DNA from: Chloroflexota bacterium
GTDB lineage: Bacteria > Chloroflexota > Anaerolineae > JAAEKA01
Assembly: GCA_034717495.1 (NCBI GenBank)
Contig: JAYELL010000107.1
Coordinates: 1-63,311 of the forward strand
Length of the DNA stretch: 63,311 nucleotides
Direction: 5' to 3'
Shown here: positions 24,409 through 33,072 of the stretch, piece by piece
Position numbering within the stretch: the first letter of the stretch is position 1
Layout of the letters: each line of letters begins with the position of its first letter
Position numbers and translations under genes: made by a program
The notes under the pieces: model-generated
What the model saw: the letters and a program-made list of their open reading frames with translations, nothing else
Database searches by the model: none
Told to the model about the DNA's origin: nothing

Positions 24409-27246
24409 ATGACAGAGAAACTTATCCTGATCGACGGGCATTCCCTGGCTTTCCGGGCCTATCACGCCCTGCCACCCGGGATGTCAACCCGCGACGGCGA
24501 ACCCACCAACGCCACCTTCGGCTTCTTTTCCATGTTGCTCAACGTGCTGCGTGACGAGGCTCCGGAGTACGTGGCCGTTGCTTTTGACGTGGGTGAGACC
24601 TTCCGCCATCGCCAATATCCCGATTACAAGGGGCACCGGGAGCGCATGCCCGACGATCTGCGTCTTCAGATCGAAAGAATCCAGGAGATTGTGGAGGCGC
24701 TCAATATTCCGATTTTCACCCGGAAAGGCTACGAGGCCGACGATGTCCTCGGCACTCTGGCCAAGCAAGCCGACGATGTGCCAGTCAATACGATGATTGT
24801 CACCGGTGACCGGGATATCGTACAGTGCGTTACCGACTGGACCCATGTGCTCACCAGCGGGCGTCGCTTCAGCGATACGATTATTTACGATCCCGATAAG
24901 GTTCAGGAACGCTATGGCCTGGGGCCAGGACAGATCATCGATTTCAAGGCGTTGGTAGGTGACAAGTCGGACAACGTGCCGGGGGTTCGTGGAGTCGGCG
25001 AAAAAGGGGCAACCAACCTGCTCCAGCAGTATGACACGCTGGAGAATATCTACGACAACCTGGACGAGATCACGGCCAAGCGCACCCGAAGCGCCCTGGA
25101 AGCGGGGCGGGAGGACGCTTTCCTCAGCAAAGAACTGGTCACGATCGTTACCGATGTTCCCGGCGTGACCCTTGATCTCGACGCCTGCCGCACCCGCGAC
25201 TACGATCAAGTGAAAGTTGTATCTCTCTTCCGCGACCTGGAGTTCCGCAGTTTGGTTGATCGTCTCCCCGCGAGCAGCCGCTCCAAGGAGGCCCAGAGCC
25301 CGCCCCCCACCGTGACACCCACCGGTCAATTGGCCCTCTTCTCCGAGATGGCGGAATCTGCTGCGACTGTCGCTGCCTCGCCCGGTGATGCCGAAGCAGT
25401 TGCCCTGCCCTATGGCATGGTTGTCAGCGATGAAGGGCTGGAGCGACTGGTTGCGATGCTGCAGGATGCCCAGTTGATTGCCTTCGATACGGAGACAACG
25501 GGCACCGACGCACAGACCGCCGAATTGGTGGGCATTTCGTTTGCCTGGGCCGAGGGAGAATCGGTCTACGTCCCGGTCGGTCATAAGGATTCCGGCGCCG
25601 GCGAGTCCGGCGAAACAGCGCAGCAACTGGCGCTGGACAGGGTCATTTCCGCCTTGAAACCGGTGTTGGAAGATCCCCGCATCGAGAAGGCCGCCCACAA
25701 CGCCGAGTACGATCTGACGATGTTGGGTCGATATGGAATCCAGGTATCGGGGCCCCTGTTTGATACCATGATCGCCGAGTGGTTGATCAACCCCGGCAGC
25801 ATGAATCTGGGTCTCAAGAATCTAACCTGGCAGCGGCTGGGGGTGGAGATGACTGCCATCAGCGCGTTGTTGGGCAGCGGTCGCAATCAGATTACGATGG
25901 ACCTGGTACCGATGGCTGCTGCGGCCGGCTATGCCGCGGCCGACACCGATATGACCTGGCAACTTGTGTCTATCCTGCGGGAGGAACTTGAAGCCCTGGC
26001 GCTGACCGATCTGTTCCGCAACCTTGAGATGCCCCTGGTGCCGGTTCTGGTCGATATGCAGGCGGCCGGAATCGGACTGGATGCCGATTATCTGCACGAG
26101 ATGTCCAATCGCCTCAGGAAACGGCTGGTGGAGATCGAGGAACAGATCCATCAGTTGGTGGGATATCGCTTCAATATCAATTCCACGCAGCAGCTTTCGG
26201 ATGTGTTGTTCGGAACGTTGGGGTTGCCAACCCGGGGTCTCAAAAGAACCAAGTCTGGACACTATTCGACCGCCGCCGGTGTGCTGGAGGGTTTTCGGGG
26301 GCAGCATCCGGTCATCGATCTTATTCTGGAGCAGCGCCAGTTGACCAAACTGTTGAACACCTATGTCGACGCGTTGCCCCAGATGGTCAACCCGCAGACA
26401 GGTCGGGTGCATACCAGCTTCAATCAAACGGGCGCCGAGACGGGCCGGATCAGCAGCAGCAATCCCAATCTGCAGAACATTCCCATTCGCACCGAGCTGG
26501 GACGCCAGATTCGTCGGGCCTTTGTGGCCGAGCCGGGAACCGTTTTGCTGGCGGCTGACTATTCCCAGGTGGAACTGCGAATCCTGGCCCACATCTCAGA
26601 AGACAGGAACATGCTGGCGGCATTCAGAGCTGGCGAGGACATCCATCGCAGTACCGCGGCCAGAATCTACGATGTGCCGCTCGATCAGGTGACATCGGAG
26701 CAGCGCAGCATCGCCAAAATGGTCAATTTCGCCACCAGTTATGGCGTAAGCGCCTTTGGCCTCTCCCGCCGCACCGATCTGAGCCGCGCAGAAGCGCAGG
26801 CTTTCCTGGACACTTATTTCGCGACCTATCCCGGCATCCGTGGCTATGTGGACGAGACCATCGCTGCCGCTCGAGAACATGGCTATGTGGAAACGCTGTT
26901 GGGCCGGCGCCGCTATTTTCCGGCGCTGAAGGGTGGCCGGCGGGGTAACGAGCAGCAGCGGGCGGAGCGCGCAGCCATCAACCATCCCATTCAAGGCACG
27001 GCAGCCGACATCATCAAGATCGCCATGATCCGTCTGCACGGGGAGCTGCAGGAACGGGGCCTGAGAAGCCGGATGTTGTTGCAGGTCCACGATGAATTGG
27101 TGCTCGAGGTGCCGGAGGAGGAACTGGCGGAGGTTGTGCCTTTGGTGCGAGAGACAATGGAAGAAGCCTACCGATTGGATGTACCCTTGCAGGTCGATGC
27201 CAAGGTTGGGCCCAACTGGTACGAGATGGAGACGATGCCCACGTGA
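24409..27246 (+). CDS. polA: DNA polymerase I
   Basis: The 945-residue protein has all three Pol I domains. The 5' nuclease (about 1-290) carries FDVGETFRHRQYPDYKGHR and the metal loop GDKSDNVPGVRGVGEKGA. The 3'-5' exonuclease (about 335-515) retains the DxE motif in AFDTETTG (about 360), HNAEYDLTML and the terminal Asp motif, so proofreading should be active. The polymerase (about 535-945) has motif A ADYSQVELRI (about 717), motif B RSIAKMVNFATSYG and motif C VHDE (about 893). It acts in repair and Okazaki-fragment processing. Its stop overlaps the argS start by four bases. Confidence 0.97.
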   Translation: MTEKLILIDGHSLAFRAYHALPPGMSTRDGEPTNATFGFFSMLLNVLRDEAPEYVAVAFDVGETFRHRQYPDYKGHRERMPDDLRLQIERIQEIVEALNIPIFTRKGYEADDVLGTLAKQADDVPVNTMIVTGDRDIVQCVTDWTHVLTSGRRFSDTIIYDPDKVQERYGLGPGQIIDFKALVGDKSDNVPGVRGVGEKGATNLLQQYDTLENIYDNLDEITAKRTRSALEAGREDAFLSKELVTIVTDVPGVTLDLDACRTRDYDQVKVVSLFRDLEFRSLVDRLPASSRSKEAQSPPPTVTPTGQLALFSEMAESAATVAASPGDAEAVALPYGMVVSDEGLERLVAMLQDAQLIAFDTETTGTDAQTAELVGISFAWAEGESVYVPVGHKDSGAGESGETAQQLALDRVISALKPVLEDPRIEKAAHNAEYDLTMLGRYGIQVSGPLFDTMIAEWLINPGSMNLGLKNLTWQRLGVEMTAISALLGSGRNQITMDLVPMAAAAGYAAADTDMTWQLVSILREELEALALTDLFRNLEMPLVPVLVDMQAAGIGLDADYLHEMSNRLRKRLVEIEEQIHQLVGYRFNINSTQQLSDVLFGTLGLPTRGLKRTKSGHYSTAAGVLEGFRGQHPVIDLILEQRQLTKLLNTYVDALPQMVNPQTGRVHTSFNQTGAETGRISSSNPNLQNIPIRTELGRQIRRAFVAEPGTVLLAADYSQVELRILAHISEDRNMLAAFRAGEDIHRSTAARIYDVPLDQVTSEQRSIAKMVNFATSYGVSAFGLSRRTDLSRAEAQAFLDTYFATYPGIRGYVDETIAAAREHGYVETLLGRRRYFPALKGGRRGNEQQRAERAAINHPIQGTAADIIKIAMIRLHGELQERGLRSRMLLQVHDELVLEVPEEELAEVVPLVRETMEEAYRLDVPLQVDAKVGPNWYEMETMPT

Positions 27247-28922
27247 TAAAAGATGAACTGATCGTTCTTTTCGGGAAAGCCATCAAAAAGGCGCAGAAAA
27301 AGGGGGATCTTCCCAAATTCGACATCCCCGAGATCGAGGTTGAACATCCAAAAAACCCGGCGCATGGCGATTATTCCTGTAATATCGCCATGAAGTCTGC
27401 TCGCCTGGCCAGGATGGCGCCGGTCAAGATCGCGGAGCAGATCATCAAACGCTTTCCCGAGGCGGACTTTGTTGGCAAGCTGGACATCGCTCACCCGGGC
27501 TTCGTCAACGTTACCCTGGACGAGGAGTGGCTGGCCCAGCAGGTCGCAGGGATAGAATCGGAGCCCGAAACATTCGGGAATTCAGATGCCGGCCAGGGAC
27601 GCAAGGCGCAGGTGGAGTTCGTCAGCGCGAACCCGACCGGCCCCCTTACGATCGGACACGCCTGGGGTGCCGTGCTGGGCGATTCCATTGGTACTCTGTT
27701 GGAGGCCACCGGTTGGGATGTGACCCGGGAATACTATTTCAACAATGGCGGGCGACAAATGCGTCTGCTCGGCGAGAGTCTGCGAGTTCGATACATGGAA
27801 CTGTTGGGCCAGCTCGAAGCGATTCCTGAGGATGGTTATCAGGGGGACTATCTTCGCTGGATTGCAGCAGGTCTGTATGCTGAACATGGCAAATCGCTTG
27901 CCGACGAAAGTGCGGATTTCTTCCGCAAGAAGGCGGAGGAGGCGATCTTCGCCAACATCCGATCCACGCTCGAGCGCCTGGATGTTCATTTCGATGTCTA
28001 TTACAACGAACTCGATCTGTATGAAACGGGCAAGATCAATGGGGCGGTACAGAAGCTGACCAACAGCGGATATGCCTACGAAAAAGATGGGGCGGTCTGG
28101 CTGCGCACCTCCGATCTGGGTCTCAAAAAAGACCGGGTGATCATCAAGTCCAGCGGCGAACCGACCTATCGAATGCCCGATATTGCCTACCACGTGGACA
28201 AGCTGGAGCGAGGCTTCGAATACGTCGTCGATATATTCGGGGCGGATCATCATGCCACCTGGCCCGATGTCCTGGCGGGCGTTCGAGCGCTGGGCTACGA
28301 TACCGAACAGATCAAGGTTATCCTGCACCAGTTCATTACCCTGATTCGGGAGGGACAGGAGGTCAAAATGTCCACCCGGAAGGGGGAATTCGTAACGATC
28401 GACGAACTGCTGGACGAAGTGACTACCGAATTGATCCCCGGCAAGGATGTGGTGCGCTTTACGCTGCTGACCCGGTCGCCAGACAGTCCCATGACCTTTG
28501 ACCTGGACCTGGCCGTTCAGGAGAGCAGTGAAAACCCGGTTTTCTACGTCCAGTATGCGCATGCCCGCATCAACTCGATTTTGCGCAAGGCTGCGCAAGA
28601 GGGCCTTAGCCCCGATCTTTATGCCGACGGTGATCTGAGCCTGCTCAGACATCCGTCGGAGTTGGCCTTGATTCGTAAGATGCTCGAACTGCCTGAGGAG
28701 GTCGTGACTGCCGCGGAGCAGTTGGCTCCCCATCACCTGAGTCATTATGCCAGGTCGCTGGCGACGCAGTTCCATACCTTTTACCGGGATTGCCGGGTGA
28801 TCTCAACCGATCCATCCGACCTGGAGGTCAGTAAGGCGAGGCTTCGGCTCAGTGAGGCTGCACGAATCACCCTGGCGCGGGTTCTGAATCTGATGGGAGT
28901 GACGGCACCGGAACGGATGTAG
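27243..28922 (+). CDS. argS: Arginyl-tRNA synthetase
   Basis: The 559-residue class I synthetase charges tRNA-Arg. The N-terminal Arg-tRNA-synthetase additional domain is present. The ATP-binding HIGH motif appears as GPLTIGHA near 136, where the first His is Thr, a variation also known in other ArgS proteins. The second motif is VKMSTRKGEF, a KMSK variant. The C-terminal DALR anticodon-binding domain ends in RLRLSEAARITLARVLNLMGVTAPERM. GTG at 27243 overlaps the polA stop, indicating translational coupling. Confidence 0.96.
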   Translation: MIKDELIVLFGKAIKKAQKKGDLPKFDIPEIEVEHPKNPAHGDYSCNIAMKSARLARMAPVKIAEQIIKRFPEADFVGKLDIAHPGFVNVTLDEEWLAQQVAGIESEPETFGNSDAGQGRKAQVEFVSANPTGPLTIGHAWGAVLGDSIGTLLEATGWDVTREYYFNNGGRQMRLLGESLRVRYMELLGQLEAIPEDGYQGDYLRWIAAGLYAEHGKSLADESADFFRKKAEEAIFANIRSTLERLDVHFDVYYNELDLYETGKINGAVQKLTNSGYAYEKDGAVWLRTSDLGLKKDRVIIKSSGEPTYRMPDIAYHVDKLERGFEYVVDIFGADHHATWPDVLAGVRALGYDTEQIKVILHQFITLIREGQEVKMSTRKGEFVTIDELLDEVTTELIPGKDVVRFTLLTRSPDSPMTFDLDLAVQESSENPVFYVQYAHARINSILRKAAQEGLSPDLYADGDLSLLRHPSELALIRKMLELPEEVVTAAEQLAPHHLSHYARSLATQFHTFYRDCRVISTDPSDLEVSKARLRLSEAARITLARVLNLMGVTAPERM

Positions 28923-29003
28923 GATAATGGCAAACGGTCAATCCACTCCGCTTCGCTGCGGGACCTTGTGGTCAATAGTTAATTGTCAATGGCAGAGGTT
29001 GCA

Positions 29004-30584
29004 GTGAGAGACAGGGTTTTAATCGCCGATAAACTGGCTCCCGAGGGTATTGCCCATCTCGAACCACATGTCGAGGTGGTATTCGATCCATCTATCTCAG
29101 CCGAGACATTGACGGCAGCTATTCCCGGCTTCGACGGTTTGATCGTGCGCAGCCGGACGCGGGTATCGAGCGAAGTGATTCAGGCTGGTGGGCGATTGCA
29201 GGTCATCGGGCGGGCAGGCGTCGGCGTGGACAATATAGACGTGGCCGCGGCAACTCAGGCGGGCGTCACCGTGGTCAATGCGCCGACTGGCAACGCCGTT
29301 GCCGCGGCAGAGCATGCTGTCACCGTTTTGCTTGCGTTGGCTCGCAACGTGCCCCAGGCCGACCAATCGGTGCGTTCCGGTCAATGGCAACGCACTCGTT
29401 TCATGGGTGTCGAGGTACATGACAAACGGTTAGGGTTGCTTGGCCTGGGGAGAATCGCATCCCTGGTGGCCACGCGGGCCCAGGCCTTTGGCATGGAAGT
29501 AGTCGCATTCGATCCATACGTGGGAGAGGAGTACGCGGCGCGTCTCGGCGTAGAGCTGCTTCCCTTCGAAGAGCTTGTGGCGAGCGCAGACTTCATCTCG
29601 ATCCATATCCCGCTGACCGAGCAGACGAAGAATCTACTGGGAGCAACGGAATTCGGGCGCTGCAAACCGACGGTGCGAATCGTCAACTGCGCTCGAGGGG
29701 GTATTGTTGACGAGGCTGCCTTGCTGGAGGCCCTCGATGCGGACAGGGTGGCCGGCGCAGCCCTGGATGTGTTTTCCATGGAACCCCCGGTGGATAATCC
29801 CCTTCTGGACCATGCCAAAGTGGTGCTTACGCCGCACATTGCCGGATCGACTCACGAGGCCCAGCAACAGGTTGCCGTGGATGTCGCCGATCAAGTTCTG
29901 GCCGTGTTGCAGGGCAAGCCCGCCATGCACGCCATCAATATGCCGATCATTCCTCCCAAGGATCTGGAAATCCTGATACCCTTCGTTGACCTGGTGGAGC
30001 GCATGGGGCACTTGCTCACCCAGTTCGAACCGGGTGTACTGGGCTCCATGGAACTGACCGTGCACGGACCGATCGCCAATTTCGACAGCAGCTACCTGCA
30101 GGCAGCCGCTCTCAAGGGGCTGCTCGACAATGTGGTGACGGAGCGCATCAACCTGGTCAATGCCAGACATATTGCGCGCCAGCGCGGTTTGATCCTGTCG
30201 GAACGACGGCAACGGCATCATGAGGAACGGTACGAAAACATGTTGACCCTGGCGGTAACCAACGGGGATCGTTCCAGCATGGTGCGGGGTTCGGTTCTTC
30301 AAGGGGTACCCCACATCGTTGCCATCGACGACCTGTGGGTCGATTTTGAAGCCAGAGGCCATTTCCTGTTGACCTGGCATTACGACCGTCCAGGAATCAT
30401 CGGCAGGATTGGAACTATCCTGGGCGAGAACGATATCAATATCGCCTTCATGCACGTGGGAAGGCGCTCGCCGCGAGGTGAAGCCATCATGGTGCTCGGG
30501 CTGGATGACCCTATTCCGGAGGCACTATTCCCGCAGATCCTGGCCATGCCTCACAACTATTGGGTGAAGGCCCTGGAGCTCTGA
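29004..30584 (+). CDS. serA: D-3-phosphoglycerate dehydrogenase
   Basis: The roughly 526-residue enzyme oxidises 3-phosphoglycerate in the first step of serine synthesis. It has the substrate/NAD domain (GRAGVGVDNIDVAAA, GLGRIASLVATRAQAFG, catalytic Arg in NCARGGIVDE and His in LTPHIAGST). An intervening domain and a C-terminal ACT domain (LTWHYDRPGIIGRIGTILGENDINIAFM) follow, so serine feedback is possible. GTG at 29004 has GAGG five bases upstream. An in-frame ATG at 28989 would add five residues but lacks a ribosome site. It follows argS after a short gap. Confidence 0.93.
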   Translation: MRDRVLIADKLAPEGIAHLEPHVEVVFDPSISAETLTAAIPGFDGLIVRSRTRVSSEVIQAGGRLQVIGRAGVGVDNIDVAAATQAGVTVVNAPTGNAVAAAEHAVTVLLALARNVPQADQSVRSGQWQRTRFMGVEVHDKRLGLLGLGRIASLVATRAQAFGMEVVAFDPYVGEEYAARLGVELLPFEELVASADFISIHIPLTEQTKNLLGATEFGRCKPTVRIVNCARGGIVDEAALLEALDADRVAGAALDVFSMEPPVDNPLLDHAKVVLTPHIAGSTHEAQQQVAVDVADQVLAVLQGKPAMHAINMPIIPPKDLEILIPFVDLVERMGHLLTQFEPGVLGSMELTVHGPIANFDSSYLQAAALKGLLDNVVTERINLVNARHIARQRGLILSERRQRHHEERYENMLTLAVTNGDRSSMVRGSVLQGVPHIVAIDDLWVDFEARGHFLLTWHYDRPGIIGRIGTILGENDINIAFMHVGRRSPRGEAIMVLGLDDPIPEALFPQILAMPHNYWVKALEL

Positions 30585-30594
30585 CAGGAAATCC

Positions 30595-30616
30595 AGGCGA
30601 GACTCGTCTGTTTTTT
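30595..30616 (+). terminator. Intrinsic terminator after serA
   Basis: AGGCGAG and CTCGTCT form a 7-bp stem with one mismatch and a very short loop, followed by G and six T's (30611-30616). It lies about 10 bases after the serA stop. The short stem makes this moderate. Confidence 0.5.
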
Positions 30617-30742
30617 CGCGACGGCATTCCGTCACGCATCGCATCGACTGAGTTTTTGGGATCAGAAAATAGTACCAGCGTACTAGTGCAAACAGCGCCG
30701 AAACATGGTATGCTGTTAAGGGTTTGCAAATAGAAGGGGGCC

Positions 30743-30816
30743 CTTGTGCGTACGCGGGTGGGATTTTGCCGCGCAGGGCCTGGTTAAGTGTTGGAAAAGC
30801 GGACGCACAAGTCCGC
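30743..30816 (+). promoter_or_regulatory. Leader with mutually exclusive RNA structures before the receiver gene
   Basis: CTTGTGCGT (30743-30751) is exactly complementary to ACGCACAAG (30803-30811). The same downstream bases also form a local hairpin, GCGGAC (30799-30804) with GTCCGC (30811-30816). The two structures cannot coexist. The second one sits six bases upstream of the GGAGGG ribosome site of the response-regulator gene. An attenuator or riboswitch-like control is possible but not shown; no known class is recognised. Confidence 0.4.
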
Positions 30817-30835
30817 CCTTTGGAGGGAATCCGCG

Positions 30836-31285
30836 ATGACTGCAGCTCAGGCTCAATCGCCAGAGAATGATGGGAAGGACAACATCTTCCAGAGACCTGG
30901 GGAGGTTGAACCTCAGGTTCTGGTAATCGAAGACAACCCCGACATGAGAGCGTTCCTTCGGCGCGTTCTCGAGCACCAGGGCTGTTCGGTCATGGAGGCA
31001 GCGGATGGGACCGGCGGGATTTCGATGGCCCGGGAGCACCAGCCGTCACTTATCCTCATGGACCTGTCTCTACCTGATCAGGACGGCCTGGAAGCGATAA
31101 AAAGGCTCAAGTCAGATCCGCTGACCAGAGACATTCCTGTTGTGGCGGTGACCGCGCGTGCCCATCCGGTGGATGAAATTCGAGCTCTTGATGCCGGCTG
31201 CGACGGTTATCTGAACAAACCCTACAGCCTTCGCGAATTCATTGAACTGGTGAACAGGTTCCTGAAGCGGGACCCGGTAGATTGA
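30836..31285 (+). CDS. Single-domain response regulator receiver protein
   Basis: The 149-residue protein has a short flexible N-terminus followed by a complete receiver domain (about 28-145). It contains the acidic pair VIEDN, the phospho-acceptor Asp in LILMDLSLPDQDG (about 79), Thr in AVTARAHP and Lys in LNKPYS. There is no output domain, so it probably signals by protein contact, like CheY or DivK-type proteins. ATG at 30836 has GGAGGG eight bases upstream. No histidine kinase is adjacent. Confidence 0.93.
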   Translation: MTAAQAQSPENDGKDNIFQRPGEVEPQVLVIEDNPDMRAFLRRVLEHQGCSVMEAADGTGGISMAREHQPSLILMDLSLPDQDGLEAIKRLKSDPLTRDIPVVAVTARAHPVDEIRALDAGCDGYLNKPYSLREFIELVNRFLKRDPVD

Positions 31286-31297
31286 AGAGAAAAAAGG

Positions 31298-31326
31298 TTG
31301 CTGCTGAGGCGTCTCTGTGGTATACT
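31298..31326 (+). promoter_or_regulatory. Promoter of the SH3b lipoprotein gene (leaderless)
   Basis: TTGCTG (31298-31303) and TATACT (31321-31326) are separated by 17 bases. The ATG at 31335 lies eight bases after the -10 box, so the mRNA would begin at or within about two bases of the start codon. Confidence 0.75.
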
Positions 31327-31334
31327 GCCGCATC

Positions 31335-32099
31335 ATGCGCAGTGCCAGTCGATCATCCTCCAATTGGCGACCTATCATAGTGCCTTTTCTGGTGCTGGCC
31401 GCGGTGAGTCTTGCCTGCGGGAGCTTTGCGCCGAGACCAACCCCCATACCTCAGAAACCCTCGTCTACACCCATTGTTGAAGTTGCTCAGACTCAGAATA
31501 CGCCCATACCCACACCAACGCGAAAGTTGCCTACCTCGGTTCCGACGCGGGTGGTTCCAACGGCGACTTTCACACCAACCCCCGTACCCGGCACCGAGAT
31601 AATTGTTGGGCAACCCGCGCGAGTTGCGGCGGCCCAGGGCCTGAACGTGCGCAAGGGTCCATCCGTTGAAGGTGAGCGCATGGGGCGCTATGCACCGGGC
31701 ACCTTGCTCAGCATCCTGGAAGGCCCCGTCGATGTCGATGGCTATCGGTGGTGGCGGGTGGGCAACAACGAGTTGAGCGGTTGGGTAGCCGAGGGGGATG
31801 ACACCCAGGTTTGGTTGAGTCCCAAGATTGGCAGCACGCAGCCGGTCGATCGCCCTGTTCAACTCGGTGATGAGGTCATTGTGACGGTGGAAAGCACCGG
31901 TTTCCTGAAGCTGAGGGTGAAACCCGGCCTGGACTCGTTGATCGATCACCGGGTTCAGCAGGATACCCAGCTTTCGGTGGTGGAAGGCCCTGTGGATGTC
32001 AACGGCTATCGTTGGTGGTTGGTGACCGACGGGGGCGGCGTTTCGGGGTGGGCCGCGGAGGCAAGCCGCAGCGAACGTTGGCTGACTCCGTTGGAATAG
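31335..32099 (+). CDS. Lipoprotein with two SH3b domains
   Basis: The 254-residue protein has a basic start and a hydrophobic segment ending in VSLACGS, a lipobox-like site with Cys near residue 28. A Thr/Pro-rich linker (about 35-85) spans the wall. Two bacterial SH3 domains follow: about 95-165 (LNVRKGPSVEGERMGRYAPG...YRWWRVGNNELSGWVAE) and 180-250 (VDVNGYRWWLVTDGGGVSGWAAE). They should bind cell-wall material outside the membrane. No enzyme domain is present. The start is fixed by the promoter just upstream. It is the first of three short plus-strand genes. Confidence 0.85.
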   Translation: MRSASRSSSNWRPIIVPFLVLAAVSLACGSFAPRPTPIPQKPSSTPIVEVAQTQNTPIPTPTRKLPTSVPTRVVPTATFTPTPVPGTEIIVGQPARVAAAQGLNVRKGPSVEGERMGRYAPGTLLSILEGPVDVDGYRWWRVGNNELSGWVAEGDDTQVWLSPKIGSTQPVDRPVQLGDEVIVTVESTGFLKLRVKPGLDSLIDHRVQQDTQLSVVEGPVDVNGYRWWLVTDGGGVSGWAAEASRSERWLTPLE

Positions 32100-32117
32100 C
32101 GGGCGAGGAGTGGCTGC

Positions 32118-32495
32118 ATGAATTCTGATCGTGAACGACCGGCGGATCTGACGGTGAACCGTCCGGCTCAAAGGTTGGAGATTGTCTGGGGGGATGGACA
32201 TCAAAGTCACTACCCTCTCAGTGGTCTGCGAAATGTCTGTCCGTGCGCCGATTGTCGCGGCGGGCATGAAAATATGGGCGGGCCGGTTGACAGAGCGGCG
32301 CTGCACCAGGTTTCTGACAAGACATGGGAAATTAAGCGGGCTGACCTGGTCGGCAACTACGCGCTCAATCTTACCTGGGCCGATGGCCACAACGGCGGGA
32401 TATATTCATGGTCGTTTCTGCGGGAACTCTGTCCGTGTGATCAGTGTGAGGCTGAGGCGCGTCAAGCGGCCGAGGAAGCCGGGACCCTGGAATAG
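32118..32495 (+). CDS. DUF971 (gamma-butyrobetaine hydroxylase N-terminal-like) protein
   Basis: The 125-residue protein matches the DUF971/GBBH-like N-terminal family (PF06155): LEIVWGDGHQSHYPLSGLRNVCPCADC near the start and YALNLTWADGHNGGIYSWSFLRELCPC near the end. Two Cys clusters (CPCADC, CPCDQC) suggest metal or iron-sulfur binding. Bacterial stand-alone members are often linked to Fe-S proteins of the Mrp type, but the role is not settled. It starts 18 bases after the SH3b lipoprotein gene and ends 11 bases before the SUI1 gene. Confidence 0.85.
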   Translation: MNSDRERPADLTVNRPAQRLEIVWGDGHQSHYPLSGLRNVCPCADCRGGHENMGGPVDRAALHQVSDKTWEIKRADLVGNYALNLTWADGHNGGIYSWSFLRELCPCDQCEAEARQAAEEAGTLE

Positions 32496-32506
32496 GGCGA
32501 ACGATC

Positions 32507-32908
32507 ATGGCAAAGAGCGACGACAAGGTAGTCTATTCCTCGGGAGACGATGATACGCCCAATCCCTTCGCCGAAAGCCTGGGCTTGACCCCGCCCAAGG
32601 CGGAGCCAGCTCCGACGGACCGTCAGACCTCCAGGCCATCCGGGGCGCCCGTTCCCTCCCTTCAGCGGGACACGCCTGTGCGGGTTTTCCGGGATCGGAA
32701 AGGCCGGCGGGGCAAGACTGTCTGCGTGATCACCGGTGTGATGAGTCGGACTAAAGGCAAAAAAGCACTGCTCAAAAAGCTCAAGAGCCAGTTGGGCACC
32801 GGTGGGACGCTCAAGGGGGACACCATCGAAATCCAGGGAGACCACCGGGAACGAATCGTGGAGATACTGAACGGTTTAGGTTTCAAGGCCAAGGCCGCAG
32901 GCGGATAG
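32507..32908 (+). CDS. SUI1/YciH-family translation factor
   Basis: The 133-residue protein has a disordered Pro/Ser-rich N-terminus and a C-terminal SUI1 domain (about 65-130). Motifs include GKTVCVITGVMSRTKGKKALLKKLKSQLGTGGTLK and IEIQGDHRERIVEILNGLGF, typical of eIF1/YciH proteins. Bacterial YciH is thought to influence translation start fidelity or repress translation under stress. ATG at 32507 follows the DUF971 stop by 11 bases, so the two are co-expressed. Confidence 0.9.
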   Translation: MAKSDDKVVYSSGDDDTPNPFAESLGLTPPKAEPAPTDRQTSRPSGAPVPSLQRDTPVRVFRDRKGRRGKTVCVITGVMSRTKGKKALLKKLKSQLGTGGTLKGDTIEIQGDHRERIVEILNGLGFKAKAAGG

Positions 32909-33072
32909 CGGGACCAGGATGTCGTAGCCCTGCCACGAATCTCGCCGTTGGGGTCTGGCCTGTGCGCGGCGCCTTTACGGTCAGGCGGCTCCATGATTTT
33001 TCCACAAAACACCGGCTGAAACCTCGACTCCTCTGTAAATTCAGAATGCCCAGGGGTGTTGCCTCTCTTGAT

